DNA of 64,000 nt from JAXDMK01 sp963790325 (GTDB lineage: Bacteria; Actinomycetota; Acidimicrobiia; Acidimicrobiales; AC-14), in NCBI GenBank assembly GCA_963790325.1, contig CAWBNY010000003.1, forward strand, positions 620,001 to 684,000, written 5' to 3'. Position numbers and translations under genes: made by a program. The stretch's first letter is position 1; each line of letters starts with the position of its first letter. The notes below the pieces were generated by a model, which did no database searches, was not told where the DNA came from, and was given only the letters and a program-made list of their open reading frames with translations. Positions 49,645-58,469 of this stretch are shown piece after piece.

Positions 49645-49809
49645 CTCGGCCTACCAGTCTCGCGGCTCCAGGGGCCAAGTGCTCCGAGGCGCTGGCCGAG
49701 GTCACCCTCGAAGCCTCCCTCCTGCGCCGGACGGGTGGACCGGGTGAGGGGGCGCTTCCGCGCCTGCCTCCACCCGCCGGCGCCGAGCTACACCCGCGGC
49801 CGGCCGGAC

Positions 49810-51138
49810 TCAGCCCTGGGCGCCGCCGGTGAAGTTCCAGCCGGCCAGGCGGAGGCTGGGGACGTGGGCCCAGGCGCCCCAGAGCTCGTAGAGGCGGGCG
49901 TCGTCGCCGAGCCCCAACACGTTCCCGGGGCCGAGCGCGTCGACGTAGGACTGGGTGAAGCGCAGGTTGCGGACGGCGCCCACGATCTTGCCCCGCTCGA
50001 CCAGGAAGGTCCCGTTGCGGGTCAGGCCGGTGACGACCTGGGTCTTGGGGTCGAGCACCCGGGTGTACCAGAAGTCGGTCACCAGCAGCCCCCGCTCGAC
50101 GTCGGCCACCAGCTCCTCAAGCGTCTGGTCACCCCCGCCCAGGAACAGGTTGGTGGGCATCGGCCCGCTCACCTCGCCCCCGGCCACGGCGTGGCCGGAG
50201 CTGCGGGTGCCCGCCCGCTTGGCCGTGCGCCGGTCGTGGACCAGGGCCCGGCACACGCCCTCCCGGATCAGAACCCGTTGTGCCTTGGGCGTCCCCTCGG
50301 CATCGAAGGACACGCCGATGGCCCGAGGGTCGTTCACGTCGTCCCAGATGTCGATCGACTCGTCCAACAGGGCCGCCTTGGGCCGCACCCACGACCGCCC
50401 CTCGGAGTAGGTCTTGGCGTTGAAGCCGTCGGCCAGGAAGTCCATCATGTCGGCCACGCACGCCGGCTCCAACACCACCTCGTAGCGGCCGGGCTCGATC
50501 TCCACCGGGTTGGCCGCGGCCCGGGCCCGCTCCGCGGCCAGGCGGCCGGCGGCGGCGCCGTCGACCTCCCGCAGCGACGGGGCGAACTGCCAGCCCCGGG
50601 CGTCGGACGTGGGCGTGCGGTGGATGGCGTCGACCCCGGCCATCGAGGCCCGCCCCCCGGCCCGGTGCTGGGCGTTGTTGACGAAGTAGATGTCCCACCC
50701 TTTGGTCTTGCAGTAGCCGGCGGCGGTCGTCTCCCCGCCGCCCTCGTCGACGAAGTCCTTCACCACCTGGGCCCGGGCCTCGGGCTCGGACCTCTCCGTC
50801 TGCGGGTCGTACCGGTCGTCCTCGAGGGTCAGCCAGGCGGTGGGTGGGGCCAGGCCGGGCCAGTCGGGATCGACGGGCCGGAGGCGGGCGGCCTCGAGGG
50901 TCTCCTCGACCAGGCGGACCAGGCTGTCGTGGTCGAGCCGGTTGGTGCTGCCGGTGGCCGCCCGCCCGTCGACCACCAGCTTGACCTGGGCCCACTGCGT
51001 GTCCTCGGCCACGTTCTGGTGGATGAACGAGTTGGCGAAGCGGGTCAGGGCGGTCCGCCCCTCCCCCACGGTGACCTCGGCCTCGGCCCGGTCGTCGATG
51101 ATGATGATGACCTCGAAGGCCTTGTCCCTGAGATCCAT
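49810..51138 (-). CDS. TldE/PmbA-like metallopeptidase subunit
   Basis: A 442-residue protein of the TldD/PmbA family. It lacks the zinc motif and shows the C-terminal pattern L-F-L-G-G-G … V-T-G-L-T-R-N-G-T-F-L-V-E-R-G-K-I-V of the TldE partner. With TldD it forms a heterodimer that unfolds and degrades peptides, including modified-peptide precursors. ATG 51138; the gene starts seven bases after the tldD stop, so they form an operon. Confidence 0.88.
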   Translation of the reverse strand: MDLRDKAFEVIIIIDDRAEAEVTVGEGRTALTRFANSFIHQNVAEDTQWAQVKLVVDGRAATGSTNRLDHDSLVRLVEETLEAARLRPVDPDWPGLAPPTAWLTLEDDRYDPQTERSEPEARAQVVKDFVDEGGGETTAAGYCKTKGWDIYFVNNAQHRAGGRASMAGVDAIHRTPTSDARGWQFAPSLREVDGAAAGRLAAERARAAANPVEIEPGRYEVVLEPACVADMMDFLADGFNAKTYSEGRSWVRPKAALLDESIDIWDDVNDPRAIGVSFDAEGTPKAQRVLIREGVCRALVHDRRTAKRAGTRSSGHAVAGGEVSGPMPTNLFLGGGDQTLEELVADVERGLLVTDFWYTRVLDPKTQVVTGLTRNGTFLVERGKIVGAVRNLRFTQSYVDALGPGNVLGLGDDARLYELWGAWAHVPSLRLAGWNFTGGAQG

Positions 51139-51145
51139 CGCCCGG

Positions 51146-52591
51146 CTAGCCCCGCACCCCGACCCGGATCGCCTTGAACCGGGCCGGCACCGAAGGGTGG
51201 CCGGTGTGGCCGACCTGCTCGGGCTGGCCCTTGCCGCAGTTGGGGGTGCCCCAGAAGATCCACTCCCCCGGCTTGCCCCCGCCCAGCATGTCGAGCGAGC
51301 CCCAGAACCGGGGGGTGATCCCGGTGTAGGTGGGGTTGCGGACCAGCCGCCCCAGCTGGCCGTTCTTGACCTCCCGGCCGACCTCGCACCCGAACTGGAA
51401 GTTCAGCCGCTTGTCGTCGATCGACCACGACCGGTTGGTCTCCATGTAGATCCCGTCGTCGGTGGCGGCGATCATGTCCTCGAGGGTCGAGGTGCCCGGC
51501 AGGAGGCCCACGTTGGTCATCCGGACCATCGGGATGCGCCCGTAGCCGTCGGAGCGGACCATCCCCCCGGGTGGCAGGCCGGCGATCGACGCCGAGTCCC
51601 GGCCGGTGAGGACGCCCACCCACCGCCCGTCCTTGACGATGTCGACCCGCCGGGCGGGTGCACCCTCGTCGTCGTAGCCGAAGGAGCCGAGGGCGCCGGG
51701 GAGGGTGGCGTCGGCCGTGATGTTCATGAGCTCGGAGCCGTAGCGGAGGGTGTCGAGCTGGGCCAGGTCGAGAAAGGAGGTGCCGGCGAAGGCGGCTTCC
51801 CATCCGAGGATGCGATCCAGCTCGATGGCATGGCCCACCGACTCGTGGATCTGCAGGGCCAGCTGCTCGCTGCCGAGGATGAGGTCGACGACGCCCGGCT
51901 CGCACTCGGGGGCGTGGAGGAGCTCGACCGCCTCCTCCCCGATGCGGCGGGCGTTGGCCCGCAGGTCGGCCTCCCGCACGATCTCGTAGCCCCGGGTGCC
52001 GAACTGTCCCCCCGGGCCGCCGTAGCTGCGGCGCTGGGTCTCCTTCTCGCCGACGGCGGTGGCCGAGATGGCCGTCCCGCACTCCACGATGTGCTGGGAG
52101 ATGCGGTGGCCCTGGCTGGACACGAACCACTTCTCGGTGTCCCAGGCCACGATGAAGGCGTCGGCGACCGACACGCCCTTGACGTCGGCCATCTCGTTGG
52201 TGACGTCGACCAGGAGGTCGCCCTTCTCCGAGAGGGACACGGCGGCCGGGTGCTCGGCCCACGTCGAGTCCCAGTGGGCCTGGACGACGGGGACGTCGGC
52301 GAGCACGAGCGGCGGCCCGGCGACCATGGCCGATGCTCGGGCGATGGCCGTGGCCTGGGCGCCGGCGGCGCGGGCCTGGGCGTCGGTGGGCTCGGGGAGG
52401 GCGTAGAAGCCCCACGAGGAGCCGAAGAGGGCCCTCACCCCCACCCCCGCCGACTGGGAGCGGGCCGCCTGCTCGAGGATCCCGTCGGTGGCGGCCAGCT
52501 CCTCGGTGGAGATGATCATGGCCCGGGCGTCGGCGTAGGTGGCCCCCGCGGCCAAGGCTCCCTCGACCGCGGCGCTGGCGACGTCGAACAT
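51146..52591 (-). CDS. tldD: TldD metallopeptidase, catalytic subunit
   Basis: A 481-residue protein with the zinc motif HESVGHAIELDR at about residue 250 (the TldD HExxxH form), the S-G-x-G-V-R-A motif early on, and late G-x-P-N-C-G-K-G-Q-P and VRNPTYTG strands. It hydrolyses peptides inside the TldD/E dimer. ATG 52591 is seven bases after TAGGGT (52599-52604), pointing to leaderless translation. It lies downstream of ppdK, separated by two palindromic elements. Confidence 0.9.
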   Translation of the reverse strand: MFDVASAAVEGALAAGATYADARAMIISTEELAATDGILEQAARSQSAGVGVRALFGSSWGFYALPEPTDAQARAAGAQATAIARASAMVAGPPLVLADVPVVQAHWDSTWAEHPAAVSLSEKGDLLVDVTNEMADVKGVSVADAFIVAWDTEKWFVSSQGHRISQHIVECGTAISATAVGEKETQRRSYGGPGGQFGTRGYEIVREADLRANARRIGEEAVELLHAPECEPGVVDLILGSEQLALQIHESVGHAIELDRILGWEAAFAGTSFLDLAQLDTLRYGSELMNITADATLPGALGSFGYDDEGAPARRVDIVKDGRWVGVLTGRDSASIAGLPPGGMVRSDGYGRIPMVRMTNVGLLPGTSTLEDMIAATDDGIYMETNRSWSIDDKRLNFQFGCEVGREVKNGQLGRLVRNPTYTGITPRFWGSLDMLGGGKPGEWIFWGTPNCGKGQPEQVGHTGHPSVPARFKAIRVGVRG

Positions 52592-52614
52592 CCCCGGGAC
52601 CCTACCCGCCCCCG

Positions 52615-52661
52615 AACTGGTGACAGTTCCCGGGGTCCTGGCCCGCGATCCGTCACCGATT
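52615..52661. repeat. Palindromic intergenic element, copy 1
   Basis: Arms AACTGGTGACAG and GATCCGTCACCGATT around a CCCGGGGTCCTGG core; arms are imperfect. It is directly repeated as copy 2 with a 62-bp period that includes GGGGCGTC-GGCGCC. Confidence 0.85.
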
Positions 52662-52676
52662 GGGGCGTCGGGCGCC

Positions 52677-52724
52677 AACCGGTGACGATTCCCGGGGTCC
52701 TGGCCCCGCGATCCGTCACCGGTT
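52677..52724. repeat. Palindromic intergenic element, copy 2
   Basis: The outer arms AACCGGTGACG and CGTCACCGGTT are perfect complements over 11 bp, with the same core as copy 1. It ends six bases beyond the ppdK stop, so it may end that transcript. Confidence 0.88.
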
Positions 52725-52730
52725 GGGGCG

Positions 52731-55358
52731 TCAGGCGCCGCCGAGGATGGCCTGGGCCGCGGCCAGGCGGGCGATCGGCACCCGGAAGGGCGAGCACGAC
52801 ACGTAGTCGAGGCCGGCCTCCCAGAACAGGGCGATCGACTCGGGGTCGCCGCCGTGCTCGCCGCACACGCCCAGCTTGAGGCCGGGCTTGGCGGCGCGAC
52901 CCCGGGCCGCACCCATCTTGACCAGCTCGCCCACCCCGCCCCGGTCGATGGTCTCGAACGGGTTGCGCTTGAGCAGCCCGTCCTCCAGGTACAGGGACAT
53001 GATCCGGCCCTCGATGTCGTCGCGGCTGAACCCGAAGGTCATCTGGGTGAGGTCGTTGGTGCCGAAGGAGAAGAAGTCGGCCTCCTCCGCGATCTCGTCG
53101 GCCCGGATGGCGGCCCGGGGCGTCTCGATCATGGTGCCGATGGTGACGTCGACCGGCTGGTCGATGCCCTCGGTGGCGGCCGCGACCGCCCCCTCCACCC
53201 AGCTCCGGGCCAGACCGAGCTCCTCCCGGCTGACGGTCAGCGGGATCATGATCTCGACCACCGGCGTGCCGCCGGCCGTCACCCGCTCGGCGGCCGCCTC
53301 CATCAGGGCCCGCACCTGCATGGCGTAGAGCCCCGGCTTCACCACACCCAGGCGCACCCCCCGGGTGCCGAGCATGGGGTTGAACTCGTGCCAGTACTGG
53401 GCCGCCTTGAGCTCCCGCTGCTCCTGGTCGGACAGGGCGGTGCCGCCGGCCTGCTTCACCAGGAGGTCCTCGGTGCTGGGCAGGAACTCGTGGAGGGGCG
53501 GGTCGAGGAGACGGACCGTCACCGGCAGGCCGTCCATCGCCTCCAGCACCTCGAGGAAGTCGGCCTTCTGGGCCTGGCGCAGCTGCTCGAGGGCGGCGGC
53601 CTCCTGGGCCGGCGTGTCGGCCATGATCATGGCCCGGACCACCGGCAGCCGGTCGCCCAGGAACATGTGCTCGGTGCGACACAGCCCGATGCCCTCGGCC
53701 CCGAACTGGCGGGCGTTGGCCGCGTCGGGACCGGTGTCGGCGTTGGCCCGGACGGCCAGTTTGCCCGCCCGGATCTCATCGGCCCAGGTCAGAAGGGTTG
53801 TGAACTCGGGAGGAGGCTCGGCCAGGGTGACCGCGACCTCGCCCAGCATGACCCTGCCGGTGGTGCCGTCGACCGAGATGGCGTCGCCCTCCCGCACCGT
53901 CACCCCGCCCGCGGTGAAGCTCTTGCCGTCGATCGATATCGACTCCGCCCCCACCACCGCCGGCTTGCCCCAGCCCCGGGCGACGACCGCGGCGTGGCTG
54001 ACCAGCCCGCCCCGGGAAGTGAGGATGCCGGCCGAGGCGATCATCCCGTGGACGTCCTCGGGCGAGGTCTCGGTGCGCACCAGCACCACCCGTTCGCCCC
54101 GCTCGGCGGCCGCGGCCGCGTCGTCGGCCGTGAAGTAGGCGTGCCCGACGGCCGCGCCGGGCGAGGCGGCCAGGCCCCTGGCGATCACGGGGGCGTCGGT
54201 CCTGGCGAACTGGGGGTGGAGGACGCCCTCCAGGTGGTCGCCGGTGACCCGCATGATCGCCTCTTCCCGGGTGAGGTTCATGCGGTCGTCGGTGGTCATG
54301 TCGACGGCCATGCGCAGGGCGGCGGCCCCGGTGCGCTTGCCCACCCGGGTCTGGAGCATCCACAGCTTGCCCTGCTCGATGGTGAACTCGGTGTCGCACA
54401 TGTCGCGGTAGTGGCGCTCGAGGCGCTCGAAGATGGCTTCCAGCTCATCGAAGATCGACGGGAAGCTGGTCTTCAGGTCGCTGAGCGGAAGCGTGTTGCG
54501 GATGCCGGCCACCACGTCCTCGCCCTGGGCGTTGATGAGGAAGTCGCCGTAGGAGCCAGCCTGGCCGGTGGCCGGGTCGCGGGTGAATCCCACTCCCGTC
54601 CCCGAGTTGTCGTCGCGGTTGCCGAAGACCATCGCCTGCACGTTGACCGCGGTTCCGAGGTCGTGAGGGATGCGCTCCCGCACCCGGTAGGCCACCGCCC
54701 GAGCGCCGCCCCACGAGCCGAAGACGGCCTCGATGGCCCCTCTGAGCTGGTCTTTCGGGTCCTGGGGGAACGGCGAGCCGGTGTGGGCCTCGACGATGGC
54801 CTTGAAGTCGTCGGCCATCGAGGCCAGCTCGTGGGCGGGGACGGCGGCATCGGACTCGACCCCCGAACGGTGCTTGCCCGCCTCGAAGCGCTCGTCGAAC
54901 TTCTCGCCCGGCACGCCCAGCACGATGCGGCCGTACATCTGCACGAACCGGCGGTAGCTGTCGTAGGCGAAGCGCTCGTCGTCGGTCTGCTTGGCCAGGC
55001 CCCGCACCGAGTCGTCGTTGAGGCCGAGGTTGAGGACGGTGTCCATCATCCCGGGCATGGAGAACTTGGCCCCCGACCGCACGCTCACCAGGAGGGGGTC
55101 GTCGGCGTCGCCCAGGCGCTTGCCCATGGAGGTCTCGAGGTGCTCGAGGGCACCGGCCACCTCGCCGGTCAGGCCGTCGGGCCAACCGCCGTCCATGTAC
55201 GCCCGGCAGGCGTCGGTGGTGATGGTGAAGCCGTGCGGTACGGGCAGCCCGAGGACCGAGGTCATCTCGGCCAGGTTCGCCCCCTTGCCGCCGAGGAGGT
55301 CCTTGAGGCTCATGGGGGACACCGCGTGCTCATGGGAGAAGTCGAAGACGTACGTCAC
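52731..55358 (-). CDS. ppdK: Pyruvate, phosphate dikinase
   Basis: Interconverts pyruvate, ATP and phosphate with PEP, AMP and pyrophosphate. The 875 residues match the usual length. Features are the N-terminal nucleotide-binding part (LLGGKGANLAEMTSVLGLPV), the swivelling-domain active-site His in GGLVSHAAVVARGW (about residue 454), and the C-terminal PEP barrel (SFGTNDLTQMTFGFSRDD, GVCGEHGGDP with its catalytic Cys). GTG 55358 lies six bases after TAGGCT (55365-55370), suggesting leaderless expression. Confidence 0.96.
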   Translation of the reverse strand: MTYVFDFSHEHAVSPMSLKDLLGGKGANLAEMTSVLGLPVPHGFTITTDACRAYMDGGWPDGLTGEVAGALEHLETSMGKRLGDADDPLLVSVRSGAKFSMPGMMDTVLNLGLNDDSVRGLAKQTDDERFAYDSYRRFVQMYGRIVLGVPGEKFDERFEAGKHRSGVESDAAVPAHELASMADDFKAIVEAHTGSPFPQDPKDQLRGAIEAVFGSWGGARAVAYRVRERIPHDLGTAVNVQAMVFGNRDDNSGTGVGFTRDPATGQAGSYGDFLINAQGEDVVAGIRNTLPLSDLKTSFPSIFDELEAIFERLERHYRDMCDTEFTIEQGKLWMLQTRVGKRTGAAALRMAVDMTTDDRMNLTREEAIMRVTGDHLEGVLHPQFARTDAPVIARGLAASPGAAVGHAYFTADDAAAAAERGERVVLVRTETSPEDVHGMIASAGILTSRGGLVSHAAVVARGWGKPAVVGAESISIDGKSFTAGGVTVREGDAISVDGTTGRVMLGEVAVTLAEPPPEFTTLLTWADEIRAGKLAVRANADTGPDAANARQFGAEGIGLCRTEHMFLGDRLPVVRAMIMADTPAQEAAALEQLRQAQKADFLEVLEAMDGLPVTVRLLDPPLHEFLPSTEDLLVKQAGGTALSDQEQRELKAAQYWHEFNPMLGTRGVRLGVVKPGLYAMQVRALMEAAAERVTAGGTPVVEIMIPLTVSREELGLARSWVEGAVAAATEGIDQPVDVTIGTMIETPRAAIRADEIAEEADFFSFGTNDLTQMTFGFSRDDIEGRIMSLYLEDGLLKRNPFETIDRGGVGELVKMGAARGRAAKPGLKLGVCGEHGGDPESIALFWEAGLDYVSCSPFRVPIARLAAAQAILGGA

Positions 55359-55370
55359 GGGGTCAGCCTA

Positions 55371-55638
55371 CCGGGAGCGGTCGGAGGCGGATTTGGAGCC
55401 CCTCACGAGGTCCCGGGGCGGGGATCTCCACCGGTACGCCTCGGCTCCCGTCGCGCCGGACGGCCAGATAGGGCGGGATCGAGGCCACCAAGATCAACAG
55501 GCCCGGTCACGCCCCCGCGAAGAGCCCTTCACCGCCAGCCGCTCGGGGACGACGACACCGGCGACCGGCCGAGCGGTGTTGGGTTGGGACCCCCCGTCAC
55601 CGGCCGGAGGACCGCTCGGGTGGCTGCTCAGCGAGCGC
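55371..55638. other. Intergenic stretch between ppdK and the IS21-like end
   Basis: About 270 bases with no convincing gene. They are GC-rich with short inverted segments, and may be debris of the same mobile element whose end lies at 55639-55730, but no transposase fragment is recognisable. Confidence 0.35.
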
Positions 55639-55730
55639 TGGGGACTTCTGCCGGCCACCAGCGGGGACTTTGGTGGCCACCACCGGGGACCTCATCCGGC
55701 CATAAAGTGGGGACATTTCATGGCCACGGA
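55639..55730. mobile_element. Solo IS21-family-like terminal repeat array
   Basis: Four tandem units with period 22-24 bp, each with a GGGGAC motif (starts near 55639, 55662, 55684, 55708) followed by GGCCA. Multiple spaced repeats two helical turns apart are typical of IS21-family ends, where they bind the transposase. No istA or istB lies nearby, so this is a remnant. Confidence 0.55.
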
Positions 55731-55750
55731 CGCAGCGCTAGGGGCCCGCG

Positions 55751-56470
55751 ATGGAGCAGAACAAGCTCGATGAGATCGAATCGGCCGAAGCGAGCAAGCA
55801 CGAACCGCGCGTGCGGACCAAGCCGTTCGGTGAGGAGTGGGGTACCGACTACTGGGGCAAATGGCAGACGATCGCCTACGCCCTCTACCACCTCGGCGTC
55901 GAGAAGGGCTCGACGGTGCTCGATCTCGGCATCGGCGTCGGCTGGACGACGGTGTTCCTCGCCGAGAGCGGCTTTCGGCCTACTGCTGTCGACATCGCCC
56001 CGGCCAGTGTTGCCATCACGATCGAGCGCGGCCTGCGCTATCACGCCGAGGTTGATGCGGTCTGCGCCGACATGGACACGCTCGACCTCGGCCGCACGTT
56101 CGACGCGTCGCTCGTCTTCGATGCCCTGCACCACAGCGTCCGCCCGGCTGACGTGGTCGAACGCGTCGCCGCCCATCTCAACCCCGGCGCGTGGGTGCTG
56201 TTCGGCGAGCCGTCGTGGCTGCATCACTTCTCACCGCGCGCCCGGCGGACAAGCCAAGAAGTGGGCTGGGTCGAGCGGGGCGTCCGCGTCCGAACCCTCA
56301 AGCGTCACTGCACGACCGCCGGCCTCGGCGACTTCCGTCGGTTCTACGAGGGCACGCGCCCGCACACCGGCCGCTGGCAGGACTTTGGCTACCAGGCGGT
56401 GCGAGGACTGGCGTCACGCGCCTCATCAGCCCCGCAGATGAGCGTGTGGCTGGCGGCGCGGCGGCCCTGA
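55751..56470 (+). CDS. Class I SAM-dependent methyltransferase
   Basis: A 239-residue protein with SAM-binding motif I (VLDLGIGVGWTTVFLAESG, about residues 57-75), the acidic VDIAP loop, DMDTLDL and a DALHHS post-motif typical of Methyltransf_11-like enzymes. Substrate unknown. ATG 55751 lies six bases after TAGGGG. It begins 21 bases after the IS21-like end and, by eye, is less GC-rich than its neighbours in its first part, which fits acquisition by transfer. Confidence 0.8.
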   Translation: MEQNKLDEIESAEASKHEPRVRTKPFGEEWGTDYWGKWQTIAYALYHLGVEKGSTVLDLGIGVGWTTVFLAESGFRPTAVDIAPASVAITIERGLRYHAEVDAVCADMDTLDLGRTFDASLVFDALHHSVRPADVVERVAAHLNPGAWVLFGEPSWLHHFSPRARRTSQEVGWVERGVRVRTLKRHCTTAGLGDFRRFYEGTRPHTGRWQDFGYQAVRGLASRASSAPQMSVWLAARRP

Positions 56471-56566
56471 ACCCTCACCCGACGATGCCGTCGTGTCCGT
56501 CCCGGGCCGGCGCAGGCGAGGGCACCCGACCCCCGCCGCGCAGGGCGCGAAAAGATCACCCGCTGG

Positions 56567-56572
56567 TACCGT
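56567..56572 (+). promoter_or_regulatory. -10 element (TACCGT) of the SnoaL-like gene
   Basis: TACCGT, then seven bases, then GTG 56580. The box itself overlaps the alternative GTG at 56571 and lies just before GTG 56577, so it decides the start. Confidence 0.5.
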
Positions 56573-56579
56573 GGCCGTG

Positions 56580-57155
56580 GTGGTCAGCGTCGACGCCCAC
56601 GCCCGCGAGGCGACAGTCAACGAGCACATGCGGCTCGAGAACGCGTACGAGTTCGCCGAGTGCGCGGCCGTCTTCCACCACGCCCGCTACCAGCTCGTCC
56701 CCACCGGTGAGGAGTACGACGGGTCGGAGGCGGTGGGCGGGTTCCTCGAGCAGAACCGCGCCGCGTTTCCCGACTTCGTCTTCGCCCCCACCCGGGTCAT
56801 GGGCGGAGCCGACGCGGTGCTGGTGGAGGGCCGCTTCACCGGCACCCACCAGGGGACGTGGCGGGGCCTGCCCGCCACCGGCAAGCGGGTCGACTTCGCC
56901 ATGGCCCTCGTGTTCGAGTTCGACGACGGGAAGATGGTGAACGAGCGGGTCTACTTCGACCTGAGCTCGCCGCTGCAACAGCTCGGTGTGGCCGAGAGCC
57001 CCAACAGCCTGCGGGGCAAGCTCACCATCGTCCTCACCCACCCGGTGGTGATCATCAGGGCGGCCGTGCGGTCGGTGCTGGTGAAGCTGTTCCGCCGCCG
57101 GCCCAAGGCCCGGAAGCCGCCGCAGCCGCCGGGGTCCGGACCCGAGTCAGGCTGA
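56580..57155 (+). CDS. SnoaL-like (NTF2-fold) protein, ester cyclase type
   Basis: A 191-residue protein. Residues about 10-125 match the SnoaL/NTF2 cone (FAECAAVFHHARYQLVP, then GFLEQNRAAFPDF, GRFTGTHQGTW … LPATGKRVDFAMALVFEFDDGK). A hydrophobic segment (LTIVLTHPVVIIRAAVRSVL) and a basic Pro-rich tail are additions. SnoaL folds include polyketide cyclases, but many are uncharacterised; no polyketide genes lie nearby. GTG 56580 is taken from the -10 spacing; GTG 56571 or 56577 are possible. It overlaps the end of converging glyS by nine bases. Confidence 0.72.
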   Translation: MVSVDAHAREATVNEHMRLENAYEFAECAAVFHHARYQLVPTGEEYDGSEAVGGFLEQNRAAFPDFVFAPTRVMGGADAVLVEGRFTGTHQGTWRGLPATGKRVDFAMALVFEFDDGKMVNERVYFDLSSPLQQLGVAESPNSLRGKLTIVLTHPVVIIRAAVRSVLVKLFRRRPKARKPPQPPGSGPESG

Positions 57156-58445
57156 GAGCCGCTCCCGGAGGTAGCTGACCAGGCTTTCGATCGGCAGCCG
57201 CTCCTGGGCCAGCGTGTCGCGGTCGCGGACGGTGACCGCCTTGTCGTCGAGGGTCTCGAAGTCGATCGTCACGCAGTAGGGCGTGCCCGCCTCGTCCTGG
57301 CGCCGGTAGCGGCGGCCGATCGACTGGGTCTCGTCGTAGTCGGTCATGAAATGCCGCTTGAGCAGGTCGTAGACCTCCCGGGCCGTCGGCGTGAGGGTGT
57401 CCTTCCGCGAGAGGGGCAGCACCGCCACCTTGGTGGGGGCCAGGCGGTGGTGGAGGCGCAGGACCGTGCGGGCCTCGCCCCCGACCTCGTCCTCGTCGTA
57501 GGCGGCCAGGAGGAAAGCCATCATCGACCGGCCCACGCCCGCCGCGGGCTCGATCACGTGGGGGACGTAGCGCTCGCCACTGGCCTGGTCGAAGTACTCC
57601 AGCCGCTCGCCGGAGAACTCGGCGTGCTGGGTGAGGTCGTAGTTGGTGCGGTTGGCCACGCCCTCCAGCTCGCCCCAGCCCCACGGGTAGAGGAACTCGA
57701 CGTCGGCGGTGCCGGCCGAGTAGTGGGACAGCTCCTCGGGGTCGTGGTGGCGGAGGCGGAGCTTGTCGGTGGGGATGCCCAGCTCGACGTACCAGCGCAG
57801 CCGTGCCTCGCACCAGTACTCGAACCACTTCGGTCCCTCGTCGGGGGGGACGAAGAACTCCATCTCCATCTGCTCGAACTCGCGGGTGCGGAAGATGAAG
57901 TTGCCGGGCGTGATCTCGTTGCGGAACGACTTGCCCTGCTGGGCGATCCCGAACGGCGGCTTCTTGCGGCTGGTCTGCACCACGTTGGCGAAGTTGACGA
58001 AGATGCCCTGGGCCGTCTCCGGTCGGAGGTAGGCCACCGAGCCCTCGTTCTCCACCGGGCCCACGTGGGTCTTGAACATGAGGTTGAAGGGCCGGGCCTC
58101 GGTGAGGTCGTGGGAGCCGCACTTCGGACAGGTGTCGCCGATCTGGTCGGCCCGCCACCGCTCCTTGCAGTTGCGGCAGTCGACCAGGGGGTCGGTGAAG
58201 GTGGCCAGGTGCCCGCTCGCCTCCCACACCTTGGGGGCCATCAGGATGGCCGCGTCGAGCCCCACGATGTCGTCGCGCTCCTGGACCATCGCCCGCCACC
58301 AGGCCTCCATCACGTTGCGCTTGAGGAGGACGCCGAGGGGCCCGTAGTCCCAGGTCGAACGGAACCCGCCATAGATCTCGCTCGACGGGAACACGAACCC
58401 CCGCCGCTTGGCCAGGTTGACGACCTTCTCGGTCAGATCGGGCAT
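57147..58445 (-). CDS. glyS: Glycyl-tRNA synthetase (alpha2 type)
   Basis: Class II synthetase that charges tRNA-Gly, 432 residues, the dimeric (non-alpha2beta2) form. Visible features are FVFPSSEIYGGFRSTWDYGPLG, a zinc-like pair CRNC and CPKC, motif 2 (KSFRNEITPGNFIFRTREFEQME), EFLYPWGWGELEGVANR, and motif 3 with GVGRSMMAFLLAAY. ATG 58445 is seven bases after TACGAT (58453-58458). Both stop codons of this and the converging SnoaL-like gene lie inside the other frame. Confidence 0.96.
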   Translation of the reverse strand: MPDLTEKVVNLAKRRGFVFPSSEIYGGFRSTWDYGPLGVLLKRNVMEAWWRAMVQERDDIVGLDAAILMAPKVWEASGHLATFTDPLVDCRNCKERWRADQIGDTCPKCGSHDLTEARPFNLMFKTHVGPVENEGSVAYLRPETAQGIFVNFANVVQTSRKKPPFGIAQQGKSFRNEITPGNFIFRTREFEQMEMEFFVPPDEGPKWFEYWCEARLRWYVELGIPTDKLRLRHHDPEELSHYSAGTADVEFLYPWGWGELEGVANRTNYDLTQHAEFSGERLEYFDQASGERYVPHVIEPAAGVGRSMMAFLLAAYDEDEVGGEARTVLRLHHRLAPTKVAVLPLSRKDTLTPTAREVYDLLKRHFMTDYDETQSIGRRYRRQDEAGTPYCVTIDFETLDDKAVTVRDRDTLAQERLPIESLVSYLRERLSA

Positions 58446-58469
58446 CCGGACGATCGTAGTGGCGCCCGA

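Noticed and set aside
49645..49809. Gene between dnaG and the TldE-like gene
   Set aside because: Only short frames with no ribosome site or recognisable motif.
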